35,764 bases of DNA. Origin: Microbacterium hydrocarbonoxydans (GTDB lineage Bacteria; Actinomycetota; Actinomycetes; Actinomycetales; Microbacteriaceae). The stretch is taken from assembly GCF_000956475.1 (NCBI RefSeq), contig NZ_JYJB01000002.1, forward strand, positions 1 to 35,764. Reading direction: 5' to 3'. Positions within the stretch are counted from its first letter, which is position 1. Each line of letters begins with the position of its first letter. The translations under genes were made by a program, and so were the position numbers. Below are positions 28,343-34,699 of this stretch, one piece after another. The notes beneath the pieces were generated by a model that was not told the origin of the DNA, did not search any database, and was given only the letters and a program-made list of their open reading frames with translations.

Positions 28343-28768
28343 GTGCAAATTCCCCTTGCAGCCGTTGAGCCGGATGACCTCGTGTCCGTCCGTGTGTCGG
28401 ACACGTTCACCATTGAGCTGCGCACGCCCCCGGTCGGGGATGCCACGGTGGTGCAGCATGGCCGGCGATTCCTGCGCGCGTGGAAGACGTTGCCCCGTTT
28501 CGCCGCGGTGGCCTCCCCTGATGACACCGTGGAGCTGCTTCAGCGGCATGGGGATGGCCAACCGGCCCGGCATCCGCACGGGTGGGCGATCACCCGACCC
28601 GATCTCTCCGAGCCGATGCACTACTTCCGAGAAACGTCGTCGCTGTGCGGCGAAGTCATCGGCTATGCCGGGCTCTGCTATCCCCGCTTTGACGCGGGTT
28701 TCTTCCCGGAAGGGATGACGCTGTGCTCGGCATGTCAGGCCAGCATCCGCGAGGGCGTTAGCTCGTGA
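28343..28768 (+). CDS. Small Cys-motif hypothetical protein
   Basis: A 141-residue protein starting with GTG, with GAGAGGTAG upstream. Beta-rich first half (MQIPLAAVEPDDLVSVRVSDTFTIELRTPP); the C-terminal part has MHYFRETSSLCGEVIGYAGLCYPRF ... MTLCSACQAS, four cysteines spaced like a small metal-binding ribbon. Small proteins with an FRExxSLCG...C..C ending are frequent on actinobacterial plasmids, function unknown. It is divergent from the polymerase operon, and its last 11 bp overlap the 3' end of repA on the opposite strand. Confidence 0.7.
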   Translation: MQIPLAAVEPDDLVSVRVSDTFTIELRTPPVGDATVVQHGRRFLRAWKTLPRFAAVASPDDTVELLQRHGDGQPARHPHGWAITRPDLSEPMHYFRETSSLCGEVIGYAGLCYPRFDAGFFPEGMTLCSACQASIREGVSS

Positions 28769-29681
28769 TGGAGCGCTGCGGGATGTGCCGGGGCGACGGC
28801 ATGAGAATCAGCGTGTTGTCGGTGACGCGCACACGCGCGGTCGCGTAGACCTTCGTGACATCGCTCAGGGCTTCGAGGAACTTGGGCTTGAACTGCCTCA
28901 CGAGCTTGAAGCTCGATCCGAACTGGGCGTGAAGCTGCTCCCAGGTCACGTGCGTGCTCTTCTCAAGCGAGTTGAGGCGATAGGTGAGCCACACATAGAT
29001 GTCGTGCCGGAGCGACGAGCCGCCGAGGGCGCGGAGATCGTCGAGGTAAACCGGCATCGCCGCGGTGACGATGGACTCGAAGAACTCCTCGGAGAGCACG
29101 ACGCTAGAGCCCCAGAGCGCCGGGGCGTCGTCGCGGCCGTTGAGCCAGAGCTGTAGCCCCTTGGTGATCGGGAGCTTCTGGAAGCGGTAGCCCCAGCCGT
29201 CATCGGTCGTCGCGTGCTCACTGAGCTGGATATCGCACGCGGCGAGCGCTTCAATCTGCGTGCGGATGCGGCGGCGGTCGGTTGAGCCGTGGGAGAGCCC
29301 GAGCTTGGACATGAACTCGCGCTGCGAGTCGCCCAGGTGGATAACGGGCTCACGGGTGCGCACGGCTTCGGTGGCCATGTATGTCAGCGCCATCCGAGGG
29401 ATGACGCCGAAGGGGTAACCCGCGCTCACCCACGAGCCGTCAGCGGTCAGCTTCTCGCCGGGGCGGACGATGAGCGAGACTCCGTTGTTGCGCGCTTCCC
29501 AACGGGGGGCATCGCCAGGGTTGCGGTGCGGAAGGCTGAAGCGAGCCCAGAGCGGCGACGTGTAGGCGATATCGCCTCGCTCCTCGCCACTGAGTTCTAG
29601 CTCGGTCTGGAGGTCGAGTAGCTTCCGCTCGCGCCAGGTCGGGTCAAGCGGGTGCTTCTGGTCGAGTGATATCTTCGTCAT
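28758..29681 (-). CDS. repA: Plasmid replication initiator RepA (RepA_C family)
   Basis: A 307-residue protein. The core SAGYPFGVIPRMALTYMATEAVRTREPVIHLGDSQREFMSKLGLSHGSTDRRRIRTQIEAL is the conserved segment of the plasmid RepA family (Pfam RepA_C), followed by SSVVLSEEFFESIVTAAMPVYLDDLRALGGSSLRHDIYVWLTYRL and a C-terminal winged-helix-like region (HVTWEQLHAQFGSSFKLVRQFKPKFLEALSDV). It should bind the iterons 200-320 bp upstream and load the replisome. The ATG at 29681 follows a GAGGAGC ribosome site, and a strong hairpin (29705-29735) lies in its leader. Confidence 0.88.
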   Translation of the reverse strand: MTKISLDQKHPLDPTWRERKLLDLQTELELSGEERGDIAYTSPLWARFSLPHRNPGDAPRWEARNNGVSLIVRPGEKLTADGSWVSAGYPFGVIPRMALTYMATEAVRTREPVIHLGDSQREFMSKLGLSHGSTDRRRIRTQIEALAACDIQLSEHATTDDGWGYRFQKLPITKGLQLWLNGRDDAPALWGSSVVLSEEFFESIVTAAMPVYLDDLRALGGSSLRHDIYVWLTYRLNSLEKSTHVTWEQLHAQFGSSFKLVRQFKPKFLEALSDVTKVYATARVRVTDNTLILMPSPRHIPQRSITS

Positions 29682-29704
29682 CGAGCGCTCCTCTTAGCGT
29701 TCCA

Positions 29705-29735
29705 CCGGCCCCAGGAGTGACAGCTCCGTGGGGCC
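29705..29735 (-). promoter_or_regulatory. Strong hairpin in the repA leader
   Basis: CGGCCCCA-GGAG, loop TGACAG, CTCC-G-TGGGGCCG: 12 paired bases with a single bulged G. It sits 24 nt upstream of the repA ATG and may attenuate or delay RepA synthesis. No U-tract, so not an ordinary terminator. Confidence 0.65.
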
Positions 29736-29808
29736 GAATCTTTGCCCGATCCTTGCACAAATCTGCGCGCATTCCGGGCACCTTGGAGAGGCGCGAAATG
29801 CGCCCCTT

Positions 29809-29858
29809 GCAACCTGCAATCTTGCCGCGTGCAACCTGCTTGCAAGTCGCTGGCAATC
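29809..29858 (-). promoter_or_regulatory. Five-unit 11-bp-period array upstream of repA
   Basis: Hexamers at 29809 (GCAACC), 29820 (TCTTGC), 29831 (GCAACC), 29842 (GCAAGT) and 29853 (GCAATC), each 11 bp apart: degenerate forms of the GCAAGC unit, one inverted. It lies between repA and the iterons, so it could couple replication control to the regulon. Confidence 0.6.
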
Positions 29859-29865
29859 TTCGGCC

Positions 29866-29994
29866 TGTGGATAACTGGCCCCCGCGTCACCAAATACCCC
29901 CAGGGCCGTCCTGTGGATAACTCGGCGCAGCGGGGGTATTTGGTGACGCGGCCGGGGGTATTTGGTGACGCGGCCGGGGGTATTTGGTGACGCG
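29866..29994. other. oriV: Replication origin: iterons and DnaA boxes
   Basis: Three direct iterons GGGGGTATTTGGTGACGCG at 29932-29950, 29954-29972 and 29976-29994 (22-bp period), and one inverted copy at 29883-29901. Two perfect DnaA boxes, TGTGGATAA, at 29866-29874 and 29912-29920. A visibly AT-richer stretch follows at about 30000-30100, a possible unwinding element. Adjacent to repA. Confidence 0.9.
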
Positions 29995-30252
29995 CGCCTT
30001 CGATTAATACCAGGTCATCGGCTGAATCTGAGCCGCCCCAAGTAGTTTTCTCACGTAGCTCTTTCACGTAACCATCTCTGGAAGGGTTCTTAACGTGACC
30101 ACACGTCGCGCGCGCACGGGCTTTCGCACGGGGGTTGCCGTGGCCTGCTTCGCAGCCCACGCCTTCATGGAGCCCTGCCGGACTCGTGCGCATGGTGCGT
30201 TGCGTCGCGGTCATCGAAGCTTCGGCGCGTCGGTCTGTGGTCGTCATGATGG
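29995..30252. other. Origin-adjacent region without a confident gene
   Basis: About 258 bp, AT-richer in its first 100 bp (possible DNA unwinding element). It contains loose resemblances to the 12-copy repeat (CACGTAACC at about 30065, AACGTGACC at about 30091). A 53-codon frame from GTG 30094 has a Cys/Arg-rich product and no ribosome site; I do not call it. Confidence 0.5.
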
Positions 30253-30474
30253 CTAGGTGTTCGACAGCTCGGAGGAGTCGGCGTTCATCGCTTTTCGGAG
30301 CCCGGCTTCAGTCATGTCGAGCAGAGCGGCGATCTCGCGCCAGGTGAGCTTGCCCGGCTCTTCACGGGCACGGAGCACCGCGGCGCGGCGACGCTCGGGG
30401 AAGGTGCGCGACTCCTCCGCGAGTGCGGTGAGGTCGGAGCGCTTGCGATCCTGCGGGGCTGAGTTCTTGGCCAT
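30253..30474 (-). CDS. Small HTH protein, probable autoregulator
   Basis: A 73-residue protein. Start MAKNSAPQDRKRSDL at 30474: it lies 6 nt after a TACCAT -10, again leaderless, whereas a longer frame from 30534 would run through the operator. The C-terminal half is a helix-turn-helix (GKLTWREIAALLDMTEAGLRKAMNADSSE) resembling sigma-region/HTH recognition of the type LTWREIAxLLxxTxxGLRK. The first half is basic and helical. Palindromes of one design lie over its own promoter (30489-30512) and in the divergent region 30976-31068, so it probably controls both. Confidence 0.7.
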   Translation of the reverse strand: MAKNSAPQDRKRSDLTALAEESRTFPERRRAAVLRAREEPGKLTWREIAALLDMTEAGLRKAMNADSSELSNT

Positions 30475-30514
30475 GAGGTCATGGTACGCAACCGAGTTTC
30501 GTTCCTCGGTTGCG
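30475..30514 (-). promoter_or_regulatory. Palindromic operator and leaderless promoter of the HTH gene
   Basis: Perfect inverted repeat: CGCAACCGAG (30487-30496), 8-bp spacer TTTCGTTC, CTCGGTTGCG (30505-30514). -10 TACCAT at 30481-30486, then 6 nt to the ATG at 30474. Confidence 0.7.
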
Positions 30515-30541
30515 TCAGCGGTGAGCTGGGGCATCGGTGGT

Positions 30542-30976
30542 CTATTCCTCCTCGTCGGGAAGGCTGATGACCAGGCATGGCGTCAGCTCCCAGTCGAATG
30601 CTTCGACGCGGATACGGAGCCGAGCGGCGATAGGAAGCTCCACGCGGCTCTCAGCGCCGTTTGGGGCCTTGTTGGGGATTCGGTACACCTCGAACCAGAA
30701 CGGCGCTCCTGGGTGCCCTAGCGCGCGTTTCGCAGCTATGCGCGCGGCCATGAGGACATCCCACCAGCGCCCGCTCTCGTCCTGCCCGATGTCGTCGCGC
30801 GTCCACTCGACGACATCGGCGTAGGCGGCGGTCGTGAGGATCACCGAGAGCCGGAATCCGGCTTCTCGTGTGACCTCGGGGAACGGCTCGACAGACAGCC
30901 CGTCAGCGACGGCCTGCTGTGCCGTGTAGGCGTAGTACACCACGTGCTCGTGGTGATCGTGCTGAACATTGGTCAT
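30542..30976 (-). CDS. DUF6573-like protein
   Basis: A 144-residue protein: HVVYYAYTAQQAVADGLSVEPFPEVTREAGFRLSVILTTAAYADVVEWT ... DESGRWWDVLMAARIAAKRA. The pattern YTxxQAxxDG, REAGFR.SV.LT and GR.WDVL.MAR matches the small DUF6573 family common on actinobacterial and other plasmids (recognised from memory; function unknown). It ends with a beta-rich part (PFWFEVYRIPNKAPNGAESRVELPIAARLRIRVEAFDWELTPCLVISLPDEEE). The start at 30976 is 7 nt after CAAACT, a possible -10 with a perfect TTGACA -35 (31008-31013, 18 bp apart), inside the operator cluster. Confidence 0.72.
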   Translation of the reverse strand: MTNVQHDHHEHVVYYAYTAQQAVADGLSVEPFPEVTREAGFRLSVILTTAAYADVVEWTRDDIGQDESGRWWDVLMAARIAAKRALGHPGAPFWFEVYRIPNKAPNGAESRVELPIAARLRIRVEAFDWELTPCLVISLPDEEE

Positions 30977-30977
30977 G

Positions 30978-31057
30978 CAACTCAGTTTGGTTCCTGAGTT
31001 GTGGTCTTGTCAACCCAGGAACTAAACTCAGTTGCGTAACCCGGTAACTCAACCGAG
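30978..31057. promoter_or_regulatory. Divergent control region with CAACnnAG palindromes
   Basis: CAACTCAG-N8-CTGAGTTG (30978-31001) and CAACCCAG-N8-CTCAGTTG (31011-31034) share arm type and 8-bp spacing with the operator at 30489-30512; a half-site CAACCGAG is at 31050-31057. The leftward TTGACA -35 at 31008-31013 lies between them. Confidence 0.7.
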
Positions 31058-31067
31058 AGGAAGAACG

Positions 31068-31469
31068 ATGACCAAGCGATACACGCCCGGCGAGCCGGTC
31101 GGCGCGATGCGGCCCGGCTGCGTCTTGGACTACAGCTGCATCGTCGTGAGCGTTGCCGACGACTGCCGGAGCTTGCAGGTTCGCTTCAGCGATGGCGAGA
31201 TCGAGCGCGTCTCTACTCACCCGGATTTCACCTGGAGCATGCGCCGCGCCTACCGCTACGCGGCCAAGTACACGGCCGAGGCGGACGCGCGAGGCGGTGA
31301 CATCGAGTCCACGGCTGAGGCCTTCGACGAGTTCACCGCGGGATGCGCCCGCCGCCCCGACTACTTCGACCGGCTGCATGCGCTCTGGGTGCTCCGTCGC
31401 GACCCCGAGGGGGCGCGTCTGGGATGCCCCGTAGCCTTTGCTCAGGACATGACCGCGGAAGGACGCTGA
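31068..31469 (+). CDS. Hypothetical plasmid protein
   Basis: A 133-residue protein (MTKRYTPGEPVGAMRPGCVLDYSCIVVSVADDCRSLQVRFSDGEIERVSTHPDFTWSMRRAYRYAAKYTAEADARGGDIESTAEAFDEFTAGCARRPDYFDRLHALWVLRRDPEGAR...). N-terminal small beta barrel-like part, C-terminal helices. The ATG at 31068 has GAGAGGAAG upstream; an upstream in-frame start lies inside the operator cluster and is rejected. The divergent palindromes probably control it. Family unknown. Confidence 0.72.
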   Translation: MTKRYTPGEPVGAMRPGCVLDYSCIVVSVADDCRSLQVRFSDGEIERVSTHPDFTWSMRRAYRYAAKYTAEADARGGDIESTAEAFDEFTAGCARRPDYFDRLHALWVLRRDPEGARLGCPVAFAQDMTAEGR

Positions 31470-31470
31470 C

Positions 31471-31695
31471 GTGCAGAGCTTCGACAACCGGAGCCGCCCC
31501 GCGCGGCGGCTCCGCCGTGCGCTGCTGCGCGGCCTGCTGCTCGTGGTGATCGCCGGGGCGTACCTCGCCCTCGTCTTCTTCGTCCTGTCGCTCCTGCCGC
31601 CCTCGTTCGTGCCGGGGGTGCTGGCGGCGATGATCCTCGCCCCGTTCGCCGTCGTGATGTACCTCAACTCCCGGCGTGGAGGGTGGCCGCGGTAG
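31471..31695 (+). CDS. Small two-TM membrane protein
   Basis: A 74-residue protein starting with GTG one base after the previous stop. Basic N-terminus (RSRPARRLRRALLRG), TM1 LLLVVIAGAYLALVFFVLSLL, short loop PPSFVPG, TM2 VLAAMILAPFAVVMYLNS, basic end RRGGWPR. Translationally coupled to the previous gene. Function unknown. Confidence 0.68.
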   Translation: MQSFDNRSRPARRLRRALLRGLLLVVIAGAYLALVFFVLSLLPPSFVPGVLAAMILAPFAVVMYLNSRRGGWPR

Positions 31696-31697
31696 TT

Positions 31698-31739
31698 GTA
31701 AGCAAGATGCTTGCAACTTGCTTGCAGATGATCTAAGGT
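31698..31739 (+). promoter_or_regulatory. 11-bp-period operator/promoter for 31746
   Basis: Plus strand: GTAAGC-N5-GCTTGC-N5-GCTTGC (31698-31725), 8 nt, TAAGGT (31734-31739), 6 nt, ATG 31746. TTGCAA -35 17 bp upstream. Same layout as the leftward members, in opposite orientation. Confidence 0.78.
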
Positions 31740-31745
31740 GGAGCT

Positions 31746-31898
31746 ATGACGAACGACACCGCCCTCTCCCCCGCCCGCATGATCGAGCGCTACGAGCGCG
31801 CTGTAGCCCGTCACCCCTTCGGCCCGCTGACCTACCGTCAGCACGTCGAGCTGAAGAACCTCCACCACTGGAAGCGCCGCGCTGCTGCGGCTCACTGA
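31746..31898 (+). CDS. 50-residue leaderless protein
   Basis: Protein MTNDTALSPARMIERYERAV followed by ARHPFGPLTYRQHVELKNLHHWKRRAAAAH. Basic, helical. The ATG lies 6 nt past the -10 of the 11-bp-period promoter, and the frame has strong GC at third positions. The next gene starts 18 nt after its stop. Family unknown; size and charge allow nucleic-acid binding. Confidence 0.65.
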   Translation: MTNDTALSPARMIERYERAVARHPFGPLTYRQHVELKNLHHWKRRAAAAH

Positions 31899-31916
31899 GC
31901 TACCGAGGAAGACGAC

Positions 31917-32633
31917 ATGGACACCGCGACCGCGACCCCAACCGAGATCGACACCCTGCTCTCCGAGCTGTACCAGCGTGAGGGCATCGCCCGCGCTGCG
32001 CTGGAGCGGAGCCGCCGCGACATCTACCGCGCCCTCGGCAACCGCGTCCCCAGCTCCGCACGGCTGCGCATCCCGCTCACGGATGCCGACCTGGCAGCCT
32101 TCCGGGCTCGCGTCGAGGATGACCAGGTGTTCGGCTACAACCACCGCCGCCTGCTGGAGAGCTTCGACAAGGCGACCGCCGCCCTCGCGGGGATCGCCGC
32201 CGAAGAGGCACCGCTGCACGCCGAGTACGCGCGCCGCCCGTGGTCGCGGTTCTTCCTCGTGCAGGGCGGGCACATCCACTCGTCAATGCACTGCTCGACT
32301 TGTAACCGAAACGGCAAGCTCACCGCGTTCGCCTGGCTCCCCGAGCTGTCGGGCCAGACCGAAGCGGAAGCCGTCGCCGCTCAGGGTGCCGTGCTCTGCA
32401 CGACCTGCTACCCCTCCGCGCCGCTGTCCTGGACGGACTTCTACGAGCGTGAGGCCGAGCGGAAAGCCGCCGAATACTGCACCGGCTCCGGCACCACCGA
32501 CTGGAAAGACGGGCAGGTGCGAACGGGCTTCATGTCCGGCAACGGCGGCTACTGCGCCCACTGCGGCGGATGGGCGGGCACGACCTCCCGAAGCAGCAAG
32601 ACCATGCGGAAGCACAAGCCCGCCAAGGCCTGA
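31917..32633 (+). CDS. Cys-rich plasmid protein of a widespread actinobacterial family
   Basis: A 238-residue protein. The N-terminal half is helical (LLSELYQREGIARAALERSRRDIYRALG). The C-terminal half has the segment GGHIHSSMHCSTCNRNGKLTAFAWLPELSGQTEAEAVAAQGAVLCTTCYPSAPLSWTDFY, with CSTC and CTTC forming a likely zinc ribbon, then YCTGSGTTDW and GGYCAHCGGW, a second CxxC. I recognise this segment from many actinobacterial plasmid and phage proteins, but no function is established. It lies downstream of the leaderless 50-residue gene, and a good terminator follows. Confidence 0.8.
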   Translation: MDTATATPTEIDTLLSELYQREGIARAALERSRRDIYRALGNRVPSSARLRIPLTDADLAAFRARVEDDQVFGYNHRRLLESFDKATAALAGIAAEEAPLHAEYARRPWSRFFLVQGGHIHSSMHCSTCNRNGKLTAFAWLPELSGQTEAEAVAAQGAVLCTTCYPSAPLSWTDFYEREAERKAAEYCTGSGTTDWKDGQVRTGFMSGNGGYCAHCGGWAGTTSRSSKTMRKHKPAKA

Positions 32634-32645
32634 CCGCCGCGACCG

Positions 32646-32690
32646 AGCGAGCCCCACCCCTCCGATCTGGAAGCGTGGGGCTCGCTTTGT
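32646..32690 (+). terminator. Rho-independent-type terminator
   Basis: Perfect 12-bp stem AGCGAGCCCCAC (32646-32657) / GTGGGGCTCGCT (32675-32686) with a 17-nt loop, followed by TTGT. It ends the operon 31746-32633. Confidence 0.8.
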
Positions 32691-32707
32691 TCCCACATCC
32701 AGTTCTT

Positions 32708-32749
32708 GCAAGCAAGTTGCTTGCAAGTTGCTTGCAGATGTGACACGAT
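32708..32749 (+). promoter_or_regulatory. 11-bp-period operator/promoter for 32756
   Basis: Plus strand: GCAAGC-N5-GCTTGC-N5-GCTTGC (32708-32735), 8 nt, CACGAT (32744-32749), 6 nt, ATG 32756. TTGCAA -35 17 bp from the -10. A perfect example of the layout. Confidence 0.8.
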
Positions 32750-32755
32750 GGGGCC

Positions 32756-33445
32756 ATGACCAAGAACACGACGACACAGGCCGCGCGGCTCATCGCCTTC
32801 CGCGTCCGCAAGGGCGGCAACCCCGAGGAATCCGCCCGACTGCTCGACGAGATCGCCACGGCACACAGCGGCGACAACCTCGCTCACGCGCTGCACTACA
32901 ACGGATTCGTCAGCCAGGCTCGCGCCGAGCGCGCGGCCGACTCGCTGGAGATCGAGCGCACCAACGAGCACGTGCGCCAGGTCGCTGAACTCCTGCCATT
33001 CGATGTCGAGCTGTGGGCCGACATGGGCGCGAACTACTCCGGGCACTACGCCCTCGTCGTCGATCTCGGATCGCGTGGCGACGAGGACGACCCGCACGAC
33101 CGCGCCGGGATCGAGCACACCGGCCCGCGCCCCACCTGGTGGATTGAGACCGCTGGAGGCGAGACCTTCGAGGACTCCGGCCTGAGCCGTCTCACCGATC
33201 CCGTGCGCATCGCCCAGTGGATCAGCGACCGCGCCAGCGATCTCGGATGCCCGGCCGCGCAGATCGAGCGACCCGACTGGGCGACCGTCAGCCGCTGGGA
33301 AGACGCTCACAAGGCCGCGGGAGCCTGGCCGACCGCCGCCGTCGTCTGGCAGGCGTTCCACGTAGAGGGCGACCGCTGCACCCGCGCCGAGACCACCCAT
33401 GACTGCCCGCGCAGCCACGACTACCGCCGACCGGAGGACATCTGA
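32756..33445 (+). CDS. Hypothetical plasmid protein, leaderless
   Basis: A 229-residue protein starting MTKNTTTQAARLIAFRVRKG. Helical first part (AHSGDNLAHALHYNGFVSQARAERAADSLEIERTNEHVRQVAELL), then ELWADMGANYSGHYALVVDLGSRGD, WWIETAGGETFEDSGL, and a C-terminal part with WEDAHKAAGAWPTAAVVWQAFHVEGDRC. The stop overlaps the DUF3560 gene (TGATG). Heads the last rightward operon. Family unknown. Confidence 0.74.
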   Translation: MTKNTTTQAARLIAFRVRKGGNPEESARLLDEIATAHSGDNLAHALHYNGFVSQARAERAADSLEIERTNEHVRQVAELLPFDVELWADMGANYSGHYALVVDLGSRGDEDDPHDRAGIEHTGPRPTWWIETAGGETFEDSGLSRLTDPVRIAQWISDRASDLGCPAAQIERPDWATVSRWEDAHKAAGAWPTAAVVWQAFHVEGDRCTRAETTHDCPRSHDYRRPEDI

Positions 33446-34452
33446 TGCTCTCGATTACCCACACCCACGAGGCCGGAACACTGATCGACGGCACCGCCCG
33501 CGGCGACGGCACCGCGGACATCCTGAAGCGCCAAGGCTGGCGCTGGGGCCGCTCCATCGCCTCGTGGTACGTGCCCCAGTCGCGCGACCGCCTGCCGAAG
33601 ACCTGGATCATCGACCGCACCGCCGCCGCACTCCGCGACGCCGGATTCAGCGTCGAACTGGAGATCGACGAGACCCACCGCACCACGGCCGAAGTCGAGG
33701 ACGGCAAGCGCGAACGCCAGACCGAGCGCGTCTCCGCCCTCACCGACAAGGCGGAGCGTCGCCAGCTCGCCGCGGATGCAGCCGACGCAAACCTCCGCCG
33801 CCGCCTGGACTCTCTGCCGCCGATGGGCGAGCCCGTCAAGATCGGGCACCACTCCGAGGGTCGGCACCGCGCCGCGATCCGTCGTGCTGACTCGGCATTC
33901 CGCGCGAGCGTGGAAGCCGATGCAGCAGCCGACAACGCAGCCGAGCGAGCACGCATCGCCGCGCAGACCACCAACAGCCGCTATGCGCCCCGAACCGTTG
34001 CCCGCCGCATCGAGCGGCTGACCACCGAGGCCCGCGGCATCCGCCGCAAGCTCGACGGCTACTCCCACACCTTCGCAGGCGGCTTCGTCGAGACCTACCC
34101 GCCCGCCACGGGTGACTACCGAGACCGGCTCTCCGCGCTGCTCGCAGAAACCGAGGATCAGGTCACCTTCTGGCAGGCCATCCGCGCGTCACAGATCGAG
34201 GCCGGGGAAGCAGGCGACTACTCGCCCGAAACCATCCACAAGGGTGACCGCGTGCTCTACATGCGGGAGTGGTGCGAGGTCACCCGCGTGAACCCCAAGA
34301 GCGTCAGCGTGCTCATGCGCTCCGGGTACTGGGACGGCTCCCCGAGAAAGACCACGGTGCCCTATGGCGACATCGCAGGGCACAAGCGAGAGGCGGCGGA
34401 AGCCGCCGACGTATCGCGGGCTACTCAACCCGGTGTCCGCGGCCGTGCGTAG
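33445..34452 (+). CDS. DUF3560-domain protein
   Basis: A 335-residue protein beginning MLSITHTHEAGTLIDGTARG and continuing DGTADILKRQGWRWGRSIASWYVPQSRDRLPKTWIIDRTAAALRDAGFSVELEID, the conserved opening of DUF3560 proteins widespread on actinobacterial plasmids and genomic islands. The middle is charged coiled coil (ERQTERVSALTDKAERRQLAADAADANLRRRLD; GHHSEGRHRAAIRRADSAFRASVEADAAADNAAERARIAA), and the C-terminus has a small beta domain (IHKGDRVLYMREWCEVTRVNPKSVSVLMRSGYWDG). Function is not established; often encoded near replication or transfer genes. Confidence 0.88.
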   Translation: MLSITHTHEAGTLIDGTARGDGTADILKRQGWRWGRSIASWYVPQSRDRLPKTWIIDRTAAALRDAGFSVELEIDETHRTTAEVEDGKRERQTERVSALTDKAERRQLAADAADANLRRRLDSLPPMGEPVKIGHHSEGRHRAAIRRADSAFRASVEADAAADNAAERARIAAQTTNSRYAPRTVARRIERLTTEARGIRRKLDGYSHTFAGGFVETYPPATGDYRDRLSALLAETEDQVTFWQAIRASQIEAGEAGDYSPETIHKGDRVLYMREWCEVTRVNPKSVSVLMRSGYWDGSPRKTTVPYGDIAGHKREAAEAADVSRATQPGVRGRA

Positions 34453-34485
34453 TATCCGAGCAGTTCGCAGAGGAGGGAAAGACCG

Positions 34486-34686
34486 ATGATGTCTGAGTTC
34501 ATCGCCTACATAACGGCGAACCCGATGATGCTTGTAGTCATGGGCGGAGCTGGCCTTATCGGCCTCGCTGCGGCCTTCATGGCTTACCTCGACGACGAGC
34601 CTCTGAAGCTGGCCTTTTTCGGCCTCGGCGGTGGCGTGCTCTCGGGCACCGCACTGGCCTGCGTCTTGATTCCGTTGCTGTCCTGA
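34486..34686 (+). CDS. Small membrane protein, last gene before the right TIR
   Basis: A 66-residue protein with two hydrophobic segments (PMMLVVMGGAGLIGLAAAFMAYL and LKLAFFGLGGGVLSGTALACVLIPLL). The ATG at 34486 has GAGGAGGGAAAG upstream; the next codon is also ATG. Its stop is 13 bp from the TIR edge. Function unknown. Confidence 0.72.
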   Translation: MMSEFIAYITANPMMLVVMGGAGLIGLAAAFMAYLDDEPLKLAFFGLGGGVLSGTALACVLIPLLS

Positions 34687-34699
34687 CCCCTGACCCCGG

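Noticed and set aside
29678..30247. A leftward 189-codon frame through the origin
   Set aside because: Runs through iterons, DnaA boxes and the repA leader hairpin; composition changes along it and no domain is seen.
30094..30255. A 53-codon frame from GTG 30094
   Set aside because: No ribosome site, Arg/Cys/His-rich product, antisense to another weak frame; not enough support.
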